DNA of 64,000 bases, taken from the NCBI RefSeq assembly GCF_040939455.1, contig NC_134120.1:58757501-58821500 (forward strand). Reading direction: 5' to 3'. Numbering within the stretch: position 1 is the stretch's first letter; every line of letters begins with the position of its first letter. Below, one piece after another: positions 39,584-55,256 of this stretch. The notes under the pieces are model-generated. The model worked only from the letters and a program-made list of their open reading frames with translations, was not told the origin of the DNA and did not search any database. The position numbers and the translations under genes were made by a program. This DNA is from Microcebus murinus. Its lineage: Eukaryota; Chordata; Mammalia; Primates; Cheirogaleidae.

Positions 39584-40354
39584 CCTTTTTGTAGTTTTCT
39601 AAATCAATATATCACAAGCCTGTGGCTGGCACAGTACATTTCATAATAGAGGTAAGCTGTGTGGCACACTTGGCTCTTACCTTAAGGTGGTGAGAATTTA
39701 AAGAAGTAAGGAAGACCAGCACATAGCAGTCTGAATTTGGACTTTTTATTTTGCCTAAGTATATTCAGCTAACAAGGTAATTTATTGAAATAAGTGGATT
39801 ATTTTAGAAAGGGAATCTCATATTTCTGATTTGATACCATCTTTCACCAAAATAGGGCTTATGTTTTGTTTCACATATTTCTACCTTATGTGATGTTTAT
39901 ATGTTATTCTCCCTGCTTTCTTTCTTCTTCTTTAACATTCACCTTATCTTATGTAATTCTCTGCTTTCTTTTTATTTGCATTTGCCTGCCATATCTTGTC
40001 TCTACCTCCCTCTTTTTTTATTTTTAAATTTTTGGTTTCTGTTGTAGATGTATCTTTTATAGGTACCATATAGCTGGATTTTGAACCAATTTTAGAGTTT
40101 TTGTCTTTTAATAGAGAAAGTGTAGCCATTTGCATTTGTTGTTATACATGTATTAGGTCTTTTTCTAGTTATTTGATTACGGTTATTATACTGTCTTGTT
40201 ATCTTCCTTTTCTTTACATTTGTTGAACTGATGGTTTTTTCTTGGTTCCTTTTTTCCTTTGATAAAATGGAAATTCTGCCATGTATTTCTATGCTTTCTG
40301 AGGGTTGCTAGGGTTCTTTTCTTAGCCTTCTTCTCATATCACGTTATAGGGAGT
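39584..40354. other. Intron sequence, probably decayed L1
   Basis: T-rich sequence at 39,900-40,300 resembles old antisense L1. No gene seen. Confidence 0.4.
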
Positions 40355-40545
40355 TGGATGTCCTTGGGTTCAAGTTCCAGCTGTGTGATCTTGGATAAGT
40401 TATTTGACCTTGTTGGTCCTCAGATTCCTTATCTATAAAATGATGATATTAGTGCTATCAGTGTAGCAGGTTGTTGTGGGGATTCAATGAGGTGAGGTGT
40501 GTGAATCTCCTATTAGTGTAAAAGTTGGTACAAATGTGAGTTATT
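40355..40545 (+). mobile_element. MIR element, plus strand
   Basis: Contains 'ttccagctgtgtgatcttggataagttatttgacctt', then 'ctcagattccttatctataaaatg' and 'gttgttgtggggattcaatgag', the MIR core and its 3' part. Confidence 0.85.
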
Positions 40546-40624
40546 TATGGAAACTGCCACTCAGTTATGTGTTCCATCCTTAAATGAATATTAAATGCTT
40601 ACAGTGTTTTAGTTTCTATGCTAA

Positions 40625-40805
40625 ATGCGTCCTCAAACTAAGGCCCGCGGGCTGCCTAGCACATTTATCTGGCCCTCTGGGTATGTTTGCCGCTGCTGCC
40701 TGTCCTCCTTAGCAGCTGACTCCTCCCAGGCCCACAGTGCGCACTCTCCAACGGTCTGAGGGACAGTGAACTGGCCCCCTGTTTAAAAAGTTTGAGGACC
40801 CCTAG
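40625..40805. mobile_element. Short hAT-type DNA transposon
   Basis: Inverted ends: cgtcctcaaact at the left and agtttgaggaccc at the right. Internal 'ccaacggtctgagggacagtgaactggccccc' is typical of a MER-type non-autonomous hAT. I could not see a convincing target duplication. Confidence 0.75.
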
Positions 40806-40949
40806 ACTAGAGCATAAGGCTCCAATGGACTTTAAGATTTGAAATGCCATTTTCAAGTCAAGCTGGATTTTTTATTGGTCATCTCATAGACCAACCACAT
40901 TCTAGATTTTTCCTGTTTACACACGCTTTTCTCCAGCAACTGGAATTCT

Positions 40950-41400
40950 TACTTGTATTGTAAAGCCATGTGCTCCCACGATATATTTGAGCCTTATAGG
41001 ACTATGAGTTAGACTATAAGACCTGGCTGTGAGCTCCCCTGCTCTCACCAGATATGGCTCCTCCCAGCAGGAAAGCTTTCTGCCCAGCTAGCTCCCGTCA
41101 GCCAGGCCAAGTACACTCTGCCCAGTCCTCAACCTGATGGTTTTATCTCCTTACCAGCCTGCAGATTAATCAAACAAGCCAGTTATATCCTCCCATGGTA
41201 ACCAAAGGTCACCTCACCCTCTTGTCACTACAAAGCCTGCCTCTCACAGTCCTGCTGGTTCACCATGTTCCTGAGTGTAACCCCCATGTGACCCTGCATG
41301 GCACGTGGCATCTTCCTCCCCCAGGCTGTGAGTATATGTGACTAATGAATTGCTGTTGACCCCATCTGTCCAGTGTCAGATGTCATGTGTTTGGTCATCT
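40950..41400 (+). mobile_element. Possible old LTR
   Basis: A moderately C-rich segment ending 'ttgaccccatctgtccagtgtca' with composition unlike the AT-rich flanks, suggesting an old LTR. No clean ends or duplication were seen, so this is only a suggestion. Confidence 0.3.
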
Positions 41401-41746
41401 TGTACTATTTAAAGCAAAGATCCCCTCCTTTGCCAGTGGGGTTAACAGGCGGTGGTCAGAACAGCCTGTCCTCTTCTCCAGTGGGGTCTAGGGCAGGCTT
41501 CAGTGCCTTCCTGTGTCATCTGTGTTATGCCAGCTCCTCCAGTCCTTAACTCCCAAAGTACTTTGTATATGTAGCTCTGATTATCTCATAATATTGTCTA
41601 TTTTGGTTGCATATGTTTTATTTGGAGGATAGCATGTTTTTCTCATACAGATATCTGTATCCTATCCCTTCTCCTAGTGCTGCTGAATTTTTCACTTCTC
41701 TCAGAGGGTCTGTTTGCATAATCCTTAGGTGAAGAAGAATTTTTAG

Positions 41747-42191
<445 letters not shown>

Positions 42192-42280
42192 GAAATCAAC
42201 TTTCCAAACCAAATGTGATTTCCCAGGTGGAACAAGAAGTGAGCCTGATAAAAAAAGAACTCCCCAGTGTGTCTTTCCAG
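42192..42280 (+). CDS. KRAB-B box exon, with a frame break
   Basis: The acceptor ctcccaagcag ends at 42,191 and the donor ag|gtaagt starts at 42,281. Continuing from KRAB-A it reads GNQLSKPNVISQVEQE, a good match to the KRAB-B motif. The exon is 89 bases; the usual B exon is about 96. If spliced as is, it would join the finger exon in the wrong phase and reach a stop about 24 codons later. The last part makes family-like sense (...CVFP then DWETR) only in a frame one base away, placing the shift near the A7 run at 42,250-42,256. This is either a real inactivating change or a homopolymer sequencing error. Confidence 0.82.
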
Positions 42281-42984
42281 GTAAGTGTCAGGCTGCACAG
42301 ACATGCTACATGAGTGTGTCTCACTGAGGAGAAATCACTCCAGAGATTCTTGGTCTCTGGAGAGACTAGAGCCATTTGACATGTATTCTCAGAAGATACC
42401 TCTGCATTACTGGTGGGACTCATTTCCCTAGAGCTCACATATGTCCTACCTTGGAGGGAGGTAATATTAATACATTATGAGCATTAAATGGGCTACAACA
42501 TTTGTAGCACTTACCATTGCCTGGAATATCCTGAGCATTCAGTAAATGTTAGCAATTACTATGTCCTCTTCGTCATCTTCATCTGTACTTTGAATTGAAT
42601 CTTTGTCTTTTTTATTATTATTTTTTAGCATCACTCTATTATCAAATTAATTCCCATGTTCTTCTGTCTTCTTTGGGCCTTTACTTGCTTTCATGAGTAT
42701 GTCTTCTCAGGCATAACCTATATCTATAGCTTTCTTTTTCTTTATTCACAGTAAGCTTTCTAAAGAATAGGATTCTAGGAGAGAGGAATCACTGAGTTGA
42801 AGGTAATATACATTTTTATGGCTCTTATCAGATATTGTACAATGTTGGGTACTATTTTATGTTTTCAATGCTAATTTATTTGGTAGAAAATGATGCTGTA
42901 CAGTAGCTTAAATTGCTTTTATTATAGATTTTTATGGATTTGATTGCTATTAATATTTGTATTTGTTCTTATGTAAATAACCTA
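42281..42984. other. Intron sequence, nothing recognised
   Basis: Start of the 11.5-kb intron before the finger exon. Confidence 0.5.
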
Positions 42985-43375
42985 TTCAGTAAGTATTTAT
43001 TGATTATTGTTCCTAGCACTGGGAATATAGCAATAAGAAAAACAGGCAAAGTTTTTTTGAGGAGGTTATATTCTAATGAGGGAGACAATAAGTTAAGAAA
43101 GAAAGAAGGAAGGGAGAGAGGGAGGGAGAAGGGGAGGGGCAGGAGGGAGGAAGGGAGGAAATGAATGTAATACAGTGATGGGTGGTGTGTGGAAAAACAA
43201 AGCAGCATAAGGGAACTAGATTAGGAAAGGGCTGCAGTTTTATAGGGGTGGTCAGGGAAGGCCTCTCCTTTAAGGTGACTTTTGAACAGGTACTCAAAGT
43301 GATGGTCCACAAGGGAGAACATCCCAGCCAGAGGGAACAGCAAAGGCTCAGAAGTGGGAGAGTGCATGGCATCGT
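42985..43375 (-). mobile_element. L2 element, minus strand, with a purine-rich insert
   Basis: Antisense L2 ('agtaagtatttattgattatt', 'gtggtcagggaaggcctctcctttaaggtgacttttgaacagg'), containing a GAAG/GGAG simple repeat at about 43,096-43,160. Confidence 0.82.
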
Positions 43376-44799
43376 TTGAGGGGGACGGTGCTAAGAGGTA
43401 TAGGGATTTCTTTAAACTTTGTCTTTCAATCCTTCTGTGAAAAAAAATCTATTTCTATTATCATATGTTTTGTTTCTGTGAGCCACCTTCTCATTCTCCA
43501 AGTATTCTTTTTTAAGAGCAATCTTTTTTATGCATGCATTAACTTCTCTTATTTGCATAAAGATATTTAATTTTTTTGTTATTTTTTGGTGTGTATACAC
43601 AGCATTTTTTTTCTTGCTCTGTAGATTATTTTAGGAGGTTTATTCCATTTTCCTCACCCATTGTCATTATAGTGAGTGGGTTTTCTGGAAGCAGCAGAGG
43701 CAAACATACATCTTTTTGAGATTACATTTTCCTCTCCCATTTCTTTACCCCCGAGATTTCTCCATCAGGTTGTGTTGTAAAGATTTTTCTCCTGTCTTTG
43801 ATTGCATTTCACACTGTATTTTATTGTCACTTTGAATGTCTGTCTAGCTACTAGCATGCTGACTCACCGAATAGTCATTATTGAACATACTTTTTTTAAT
43901 ATCCCCTGCCTACCACATTGCCTGTCAGAGTAAGTAGTTAATATATGTTTGTTGAGTGACATTGAATGATGTCAAGTAGAATTTTTAGAAATCAGGTGAA
44001 AATATAGATTTGACAGTTGTAATGCCATTTGTGAAATTCCTGTCAGTGTAGATCAGATAATCATCAGGAAGAGTGAATGAGAAGGGCAAGCAGTGAAGAT
44101 GGAACCCTGAGGACAGTGATATGTGGCTGGGGGCCAAAGATGCTCTAGCAAAGGTGACAGAAAGGGTAGTCAGAGGAGAAGGAGAGGGCTTAGGGGAGAG
44201 CAGGGTCAAGCGGAGAGAGAAACACAGAGGGAGAGTGCAGCAGTGTCTAGTAAGAAATGAAAACTGCTGGTGGGACTTAGGGCCTGTGACCCACGGAGGA
44301 GCTCTTTCAGGGCTGAGGGGAATGTGCTGTGGGCAGAAAAGTAAAGGAAAAGCAAACAAATCAAGACTTTTAAGTACAAACTGTTGGTTCAACAAGACTA
44401 GCTTTGGAGCAAAAGGAAGAAAGAGCAAGAACTGAAAGAAGTCAGAAGTAGAGTGCCTCTGGTTTATTTTTTAACAAAGGAAAGACTTGACCATATCTAT
44501 CATATAAGAACAAAGAAATACCCTTTATAGAGACAGAGAAACTAAAGACAAGGAAAAGTAGAGGAAGCCGTGAACTTTTTAGCCATTAATCGGTGGTCAT
44601 TAGGCTTAAATCAGTTGATGATGTTCAGTTATAAACAGCATAGAAAACATAATTATTTGCAAACACCAAATCTTGTTCTTTCCAGATTTTCTTGGATATT
44701 ACTGCCAGATTAACCTACCATTTAGTCCTCTTACTATCCTGTCTAAACCAAGAGGAGTAAGCATCGACTGAGTACCATGCTCGGTTCTTCCCCCGTCAT
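43376..44799. other. Intron sequence, nothing recognised
   Basis: No exon. A purine-rich part at 44,100-44,450 has open frames on both strands but no domain. Confidence 0.45.
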
Positions 44800-44905
44800 C
44801 ATCTAATTTACGCATCCTAACAAACCATTGGGTAGGTACTGTTAGCCCCTTTTACAGTGGAAGAAATTGACTCAGAGAGGTGAAATAACACAGCAGAATT
44901 TGAAC
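44800..44905 (-). mobile_element. MIR fragment, minus strand
   Basis: 'gtaggtactgttagccccttttacagtggaagaaattgactcagagaggtgaaataac' matches the antisense MIR core end. Confidence 0.75.
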
Positions 44906-45719
44906 ATTTTTCATTTTGTTTTGTTTGTTTTTGTCTTTGAGTTTAAAGTTATAACTTTCTTTCCTTGCCCTGCTGTGACTTCTTATCTCCTAGTGTATTG
45001 GTAAAACTAGAACTTCTATATCCTGGCCTAATTTTCTTTTTAGCATCCTTTTCTTCTTTTTCTGTACTAAAGTTTTTGTTTGTACAGTTGTTGAATGAAT
45101 AGTTTGTTAGATTTTGCTCCTGTTTTATAGAAGATGAATAGAAAATGTAAAGCCAGATGGGCCATCCCGGAACCAGTATTGTCACTGGTACACTTGTTAA
45201 TATTGATACAAGATAGAATTTATTAGAAATATGGGAAGCAGTGAACTTTTAGCCTTTAATCCGTGGCCATTAGACTTGAACTAGTTGATGTTCAGTTAGG
45301 AAGGAAACAAAAGTTAAGAACATGTATAAAGTATTGGAAATCTATTATCAAAGATTATACATAAAATATAGTTGAACATTCTATATTTTTAGCTCTCCAA
45401 GAAGCCTATTGTTTGTGTTTTATACATGATTTTGAAGCATTCTCAGAGATGTCCTGGGTAACTGCCTGTTTATGTATATATGTATGTGTCTGTGTAAATA
45501 TATACGTACATATGTATGTGCAAACATACACAGAATTTATGTACTATTATTGAGTCCTTATTTATCTTCGCGCTAATATGAGTCTCTCTGATGTTTAATA
45601 TATACATATATCTTTGCTTCCCTTAGTAGGAAAACTGATCTAAAAGACTATAATAAATGTAGAAGTATCCAAAAGGTTTGTTCTTCCTTAAACAGGATAG
45701 GCCCACTGCTGCCTTTGGG
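44906..45719. other. Intron sequence, nothing recognised
   Basis: AT-rich, with an alternating tatata/tgtatg region near 45,470-45,540. Confidence 0.45.
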
Positions 45720-46010
45720 GCCTTGGGCCTGGCTTTTCCTCTCTGTCTGGGAAGCTTTCACTTAGATATTCCTATATTGCCCCCTTTTAGCCCCTTAAAG
45801 TCTTTGTTTAAATTTCACCTTTTCAGTGAGGCCTTTCCCAATGACCCTATTTGAAATCGTAAACCTTTCTTCTCACCCATCATGTTAGCTATATCCATTC
45901 CATTGCTTTGATTGTTTTCCCGTAAGGTATACCACTTAAATACTAAGTATTTTACTTATTATGTTGATTCCCCTTCTTCCTCTCACTAAAATACAAGTTT
46001 TATGACGGCA
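45720..46010 (+). mobile_element. L2 element fragment, plus strand
   Basis: Features of the L2 3' part: 'ttcaccttttcagtgaggcctttcccaatgacccta' followed by 'tcactaaaatacaagttttatgacggcag'. Confidence 0.75.
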
Positions 46011-48274
46011 GATATAACGTTCAGAGTCACTTTCCCAAGTTCTTCCCTCTCTGTGTCTTCAGTACTTTCAGCTTTGCAGTGGCTTCCCTTTTCAGTCCTC
46101 CAGCCACAATGCAGGGCCTTTACTTGAGTCACAGCCTCACTCTGCTGTGACTTCCAGGGACTGCCCGCAGCCAGAGCCAAGCAGCAGGAGGACAGAGAGA
46201 GAATATGGAAATGGTGCTTCTCTCCAACGTCTTAGGACCAGATTCTTTGCTTGTTGAGGAAGGTCCCCTCTTCTCATGGTTTGGGGCTCCTATCAGTTCT
46301 CAATGCCACTGTCAATGCAACTACTAGAGGATTGCTTAGGTGCTAGTTGCAATAGATGAAGAAAAGAAAAAAAAAATTAGGCAATTTCCCCTACCCTCTC
46401 TAAGTATTAAAGGTCCTTTTCCTGCTCCATGAACCTAGAGAGCTTTTCCTGGAGAAGCTCTCCTGCCTTCTTCTGCCTCAGGGCCTATTTTTAGGTTTGT
46501 TTAATATAGTGGATAGCTGAGAAAAACAAAAAAGGTAATCTCATCACTGGTTCAATGGTCTTCCTCCTCAGTTCACTTGCTATTATTTATTTTTCAGAGT
46601 CCTCAAATAACTGCTTCATGCTTTCTGTTCAGGTTTTCAGTGGGAGAGACAGGGTGGAATGTGCTTACTCCATGTTATCTGGAACAGGATCTTCCACTTT
46701 GGTTTTGATTTGATCTGTGAGCAAAGAATTCTCTTAATTTTTTTAGTACTTTGCTCTTTATCTGTGTTTACTTTCACTTTCTCACTCCTACTTTTTGGGT
46801 TTCCTTAATTTCTTTTGGGACATACAGTTTTTACTTTTTTCAGGAGTAGGACCATCACTTCTACTGAATATAAAGTATTCATTTCTGCTTTTAACTTATT
46901 TATTCTTCATTTATGCTTTCTTTAGATATTTCTTTTTTATCTTTAGTAGAATAATTTATTCATTTATTTTCTTTCTTTTGGTTTAACAATATATTAGCAG
47001 TGTCATATTATTTTAACTCTACTGAATATTTTTTAGTTTTCTTGAATTTTGGATTTTTAATTTGTATCTTACTAAAGTGTTGTTTTGTAGTCTGTTTTTT
47101 CATGAGTTTCATTTTCTCTTGCTGTTTTGCCAATTTTTGAGGTTTTCTTTGTCACCTAATACGTGGTTAAGTTTTTGTGTTTCATGAGCACTTGAACAGA
47201 GGCTTTCAATATAAACAAGATGTGGAATTTTACCAATATGTACTTAATTGTACTAATTATATTCTGTAGTGATTTTATATCTTTTTTGTTCATATTTGTT
47301 TTGTGAAGTACTAAAATGTATATTCAGGACTTCCTATTTCTTTTATATTTCTGACAGTTTTACTTATATTTTCTGTATTTCTTTAATCTTGTTTCATATC
47401 CTATATTGCTTGTTTTATATCCTTTATTTGGAGCATAAAGGTTCATGACCAGGATGTTTTAATTAATGTTTCTGGCTTTATCTTTAGTGACTCTTTATAC
47501 TGTTTAATTCTTTTTAAAAAAATATTTTTGGTTGGGTATTATCCTTTTGATATTTATTAGTCTTTGATTTGCTTGTTTGCATTTATATGGCATATTTTTG
47601 CTTATCTTTTAACTTTCAGCTATTCTGAGGCCTATTTCAGAGTATCCATTGTTGATGATCTATAATTTAGTTTTTTGATTGAATTTAACAGATATTTCTT
47701 GAGTTAATAGAAATGTTTACTTTTTCTTTGTTTGATAATACTATCTGGGTTTTTGTTTGTTTTATTTGATTTTTTTTATTCCCTTTGCCTTTCATGCTAA
47801 TTTGGAAGGCATATACTTAGTTTTAGCTCACTAGTTGTTGCTCTTTGAGTTTTAAATAATAAGCCCTGTGTTTCCTAATTTATTAATTTCAGAAATAAAA
47901 CCTTAATTCCTCTTATGAAAAAAATTAATGTACCTATATTATCCCTGCTATTTCTAGTTCTTATTTTTTTGTAAATATTTTCCAGTCTGTTATCATCACA
48001 TTATTATTTTTTATTACATTAGGTTTTCCTTATTAAATTACATCAATTTTCATCACTTTAATATTTACCTGTATTGGTTACTTTATTCTTAAGTGGATTC
48101 AGTGTTTCACTGCCAGTCTTTTCATACCCAAAGCAACTTCCCCATTCAAGTTTATTTTGTGTTCAAACTGAATATTTAAATAATAGTTCAGGAATTGTTT
48201 GGGAGCACTGTAATTACTGAATCTTTCATGCTTAAAATGTGTTTTTGTCTTTTCGACCCATGCATAGTGTACTG
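46011..48274. other. Intron sequence, T-rich, probably old antisense L1
   Basis: From about 46,690 the T-rich sequence has the style of decayed minus-strand L1 ('gatttgcttgtttgcatttatatggca'), but divergence prevents a firm call. 46,011-46,690 shows nothing recognisable. Confidence 0.4.
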
Positions 48275-48290
48275 GCCAGGCTGAATTCTT

Positions 48291-49607
48291 TTTTCTTTTC
48301 TTTTTTTTAAATTGTACTACTTTTTATTTTTATTTATTTATTTATTTATTTTTATTTCAGCATATTATGGGGGTACAGATTTTAAGGTTTCAATAAATGC
48401 CCTCCCCCCCACAAGTCTGAGTTTCCAGCATGACCATCCCCCAGATGGTGCACATCTCACTCATTATATATGTATATACCCGCCCCCCTCCCCAATACCC
48501 TATTACTGTAGTACCTATGTGTCCACTTAGGTGCTACTCAGTTAATACCAGTTTGCTGGAGAATATATGTGGTGCTTGTTTTTCCATTCTTGGGATACTT
48601 CACTTACTAGTATGGGTTCTAGCTCTAACCAGGAAAATATAAGATGTGCTATATCACCATTGTTTCTTAGAGCTGAATAGTACTCCATGGTATACATATA
48701 CCACATTTTATTAATCCATTCTTGGATTGATGGGCACTTAGGCTGTTTCCACAGCCTTGCGATTATGAATTGTGCTGCTATAAACATTTGAGTGCAGGTG
48801 TCTTTTTTGTAGAGTGTCATTGGATCTTTTGGGTAGATGCCCAGTAATGGGATTGCTGGATCAAATGGTAGATTCACTTGTATCGCTTTAAGGTATCTCC
48901 ATATTGCTTTCCACAGAGGTTGAACCAGTTTGCAGTCCCACCAGCAGTGTAGGAGTGTTCCTCTCTCTCCGCATCCACGCCAGCATTTGTTATTTGGAGA
49001 CTTTTTGATAAAGGCCATTTTCACTGGAGTTAAGTGATATCTCATTGTAGTTTTGATTTGCATTTCCCTGATGATTAGAGATGATGAGCATATTTTCATG
49101 TTTGTTGGCCATTCTTCTGTCTTCTTTAGAAAAGTTTCTGTTCAAGTCCTTTGCCCACTTTTTAATAGGGTTATTTGATTTTTTCTTGCTGATTTTCGTG
49201 GTTTCTAAGTATATTTCAGTTATCAGCCCTTTATCGGATACGTAGGATGCAAAATTTTTCTCCCATTCTGTAGGTTGTCTGTTTACTTTCATGACTGTTT
49301 CGTTGGCTGTGCAGAAGCTTTTTAGTTTCATCATGTCCCATTTATTTATTTTTGTTGCTGCTTTGATTGCCTTTGGGGACTTCTTCATAAACTCTTTGCC
49401 TAGGCTGATGTCTAGGAGAGTGTTTCCAACATTTTCTTCTAGAATTCTAATAGTTTCATACCTTAGGTTTAAGTCTGTTATCCAGCATGAGTTGATTTTT
49501 GTGAGAGGTGAAAGGTGTGGGTCCTGCTTTAGCCTTTTACAGGTGGCTATCCAGTTTTCCCAGCACCATTTATTGAAAAGGGATTCTTTTCCCCAGCGTA
49601 TATTTTT
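48291..49607 (-). mobile_element. 5'-truncated young L1, minus strand
   Basis: L1 3' end of 1.3 kb with a T-rich start (A tail, 48,291-48,350 with TTTA repeats) encodes the ORF2 C-terminus on the minus strand (about 48,542-49,388). A 16-base target duplication, gccaggctgaattctt, lies at 48,275-48,290 and 49,608-49,623. It is the same family as the L1 at 17,444 and useful as its uninterrupted comparison. Confidence 0.95.
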
Positions 49608-49623
49608 GCCAGGCTGAATTCTT

Positions 49624-49994
49624 GACTCACATCAGTCTTTCCTCAATCCTTGCAGATGTGGCTCCATTGCCTTTGGGCATCCTGTGTTCCTAGGAAAATC
49701 TCTTAGGCCATTTTTAAAAATCTGTGTAGGTAATCTATTTTTTTTCCTTAAAACTAACTTTTAAATTAGGTCTCTAAACTCCATAAAGATAATAGTGAAT
49801 AACTGCTGTTAAGTTTTCTGTAGCACAGAAGGATGTTTGAACTTAAAATGATTAATACTTTCCAGAATAGCAAATACGTCCTTGTTCTTTTTCCCATTTG
49901 ATTTTTGAAATATATATACAAAAGAGTATGTAAAATATATGTACTATTTAACAAAAACCTATATACTCTCATAAGCTCTTTAGAAACATTAATT
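49624..49994. other. Intron sequence, nothing recognised
   Basis: No exon or repeat recognised. Confidence 0.5.
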
Positions 49995-50165
49995 TTTGTT
50001 CGTATATCAACACTATGAGATAGGTATTTAACAGATGAAAAAATTGGAGCACAGAGAGGTTGAGAAACCTGCCCAAGGTCACACAGAAATACTTGTGGAG
50101 CTCAAATTTGAGCCAGCTAATCTGGCTTCAGAGTTGTTATCTTAACCACCATGCCATACTGCTTC
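49995..50165 (-). mobile_element. MIR element, minus strand
   Basis: 'gcacagagaggttgagaaacctgcccaaggtcacacag' followed by 'ctggcttcagagttgttatcttaaccaccatgccatactgc' is the antisense MIR core and 5' end. Confidence 0.88.
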
Positions 50166-51200
50166 TCTTTATAGTTCATAATGATAAAGACTAATGAAGA
50201 ATAAAGAAAGCAGACTCCCAGCTACCAGAACCCAGATCAAGAAACAACATTGCTAGTGTCTTGGAAATGCTTTATGTATATCTCCTCATTCACATCCTCT
50301 TACCTCTACCCAAGATGTAACCACTATTCTGACTTCTGTGATAATTCCCTTTCCTTTATTTTCTTTATAGTATTGTCATGTATCAGTGCATCTTTAAACA
50401 ATATATTTGGTTTTCATCTATTTTAAAACTTTTAAAACTTTATCTAAATGGAATCTTACTATATGTATTTTCTGTGCCTTTCCTTAAATTATTCATTCAT
50501 ATTAATTTTCACTGTTGTCAATTATTCCATTTTATAAATACTTGACAATTTAGTTGTCCATTCTCTTACTGATGGACATTTGGGGTGTTTTTAATTTTTT
50601 GCTACTGTGCACATTGCTACTTAAAAAATTGAGTCCTGGTATATACTGCTGCAAGGCAGACTTACCTAAGTATATGTACCTAGAAGTGGATTTGCTAAAT
50701 CATAGTCTATGTGGCTGTTCTAAGTTGTACTAAAACATTTTTCAAATACTTGAATCAAATTGCACTCCCACCAGCAGTATGTGAAAGTTCCCATTACCAC
50801 ATACCTTTCTAGAATCTAAAGTTATCACTCTGAATTTTTACATTTTGTTCCTCAGGTGGACGTAGAAATGATATCTCATTGTGGCTTTCATCCACCTTTC
50901 CCTGGTTACTATTGAGATTGGGCATTTCTGCTTATGTTTACATACCATTTGCGTTTCCTTTTCTTAAGTGCTTGTTCAAGTCTTTTTGCCGATTTTTCTA
51001 GTGGGCTTAGTGTTTCACAGACATTGTTTTTGCAGGTCTAGGTTCTAATTCTTTGTGAGTCATGTGCTGTAAACATCTTCTCCCAGTAGGTAGCATGTTT
51101 TTTTTTAGTTTTCTTTATGTTGTCTTTTGATGACTGGAAGCACTTATTCTCCCTTTTGGTTTTTATGCTTCTCTTTTCTTCTTGTTCTCCTGTTTTTATT
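50166..51200 (-). mobile_element. Ancient L1/HAL1 fragment, minus strand
   Basis: 'aattgcactcccaccagcagtatgtgaaagttcc', 'gatatctcattgtggctttcatccacctttccctg' and neighbours are typical of antisense old L1. Confidence 0.65.
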
Positions 51201-51571
51201 ATTTTTAAAATTTATTTCCTTGACCTCTACATAATTTCCAAACTGAGTATGTTCTGGGTATCATCTATCTTTGAATAAAGGAAGTTCTATCTGGTCTTTT
51301 ATTTGTCTAATAGTGTGAATGATTCTCCTTTGCTGTTTCAGTTATTTACTGGGTATCACTTTACCAGTGAACTTGTTCCTAGTGAACTTGAGTTCATGTT
51401 CCCAGCGAACTTGAGTTAGATAGCTGGATGTGACCATAGTGAGGTGGGGCAAGAGGCAGCCTCCAATTTATGTGTTTTCTGCTGATATTTTCATACTCAA
51501 TTGGATAGGTCCTCTCTTTGGGGTTACCTAGTAGTGTGTGTTTTGGATGTGAAGCCTGCTTGACTTGCCAC
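51201..51571. other. Intron sequence, nothing recognised
   Basis: No exon or repeat recognised. Confidence 0.5.
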
Positions 51572-52364
51572 CCTTCCTTCCTTCCTTCCTTCCTTCCTTC
51601 CTTCCTTCCTTCCTTCCTTCCTTCCTTCCTTCCTTCCTTCCTTCCTTCCTTCCTTCCTTCCTTCCTTCCTTCCTTCCTTCCTTCCTTCCTTCCTTCCTTC
51701 CTTCCTTCCTTCCTTCCTTCCTTCCTTCCTTCCTTCCTTCCTTCCTTCCTTCCTTCCTTCCTTCCTTCCTTCCTTTCCTTCCTTCCTTCCTTCCTTCCTT
51801 CCTTCCTTCCTTCCTTCCTTCCTTCCTTCCTTCCTTCCTTCCTTCCTTCCTTCCTTCCTTCCTTCCTTCCTTCCTTCCTTCCTTCCTTCCTTCCTTCCTT
51901 CCTTCCTTCCTTCCTTCCTTCCTTCCTTCCTTCCTTCCTTCCTTCCTTCCTTCCTTCCTTCCTTCCTTCCTTCCTTCCTTCCTTCCTTCCTTCCTTCCTT
52001 CCTTCCTTCCTTCCTTCCTTCCTTCCTTCCTTCCTTCCTTCCTTCCTTCCTTCCTTCCTTCCTTCCTTCCTTCCTTCCTTCCTTCCTTCCTTCCTTCCTT
52101 CCTTCCTTCCTTCCTTCCTTCCTTCCTTCCTTCCTTCCTTCCTTCCTTCCTTCCTTCCTTCCTTCCTTCCTTCCTTCCTTCCTTCCTTCCTTCCTTCCTT
52201 CCTTCCTTCCTTCCTTCCTTCCTTCCTTCCTTCCTTCCTTCCTTCCTTCCTTCCTTCCTTCCTTCCTTCCTTCCTTCCTTCCTTCCTTCCTTCCTTCCTT
52301 CCTTCCTTCCTTCCTTCCTTCCTTCCTTCCTTCCTTCCTTCCTTCCTTCCTTCCTTCCTTCCTT
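51572..52364. repeat. Very long CCTT tetranucleotide microsatellite
   Basis: About 790 bases, nearly 200 repeat units, with a single interruption (an extra T near 51,775). It runs straight into the T-rich antisense tail of the next Alu. Two 280-plus-residue open frames (FLPS on the plus strand, KEGR on the minus strand) are pure repeat translations and not genes. Confidence 0.98.
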
Positions 52365-55256
<2,892 letters not shown>

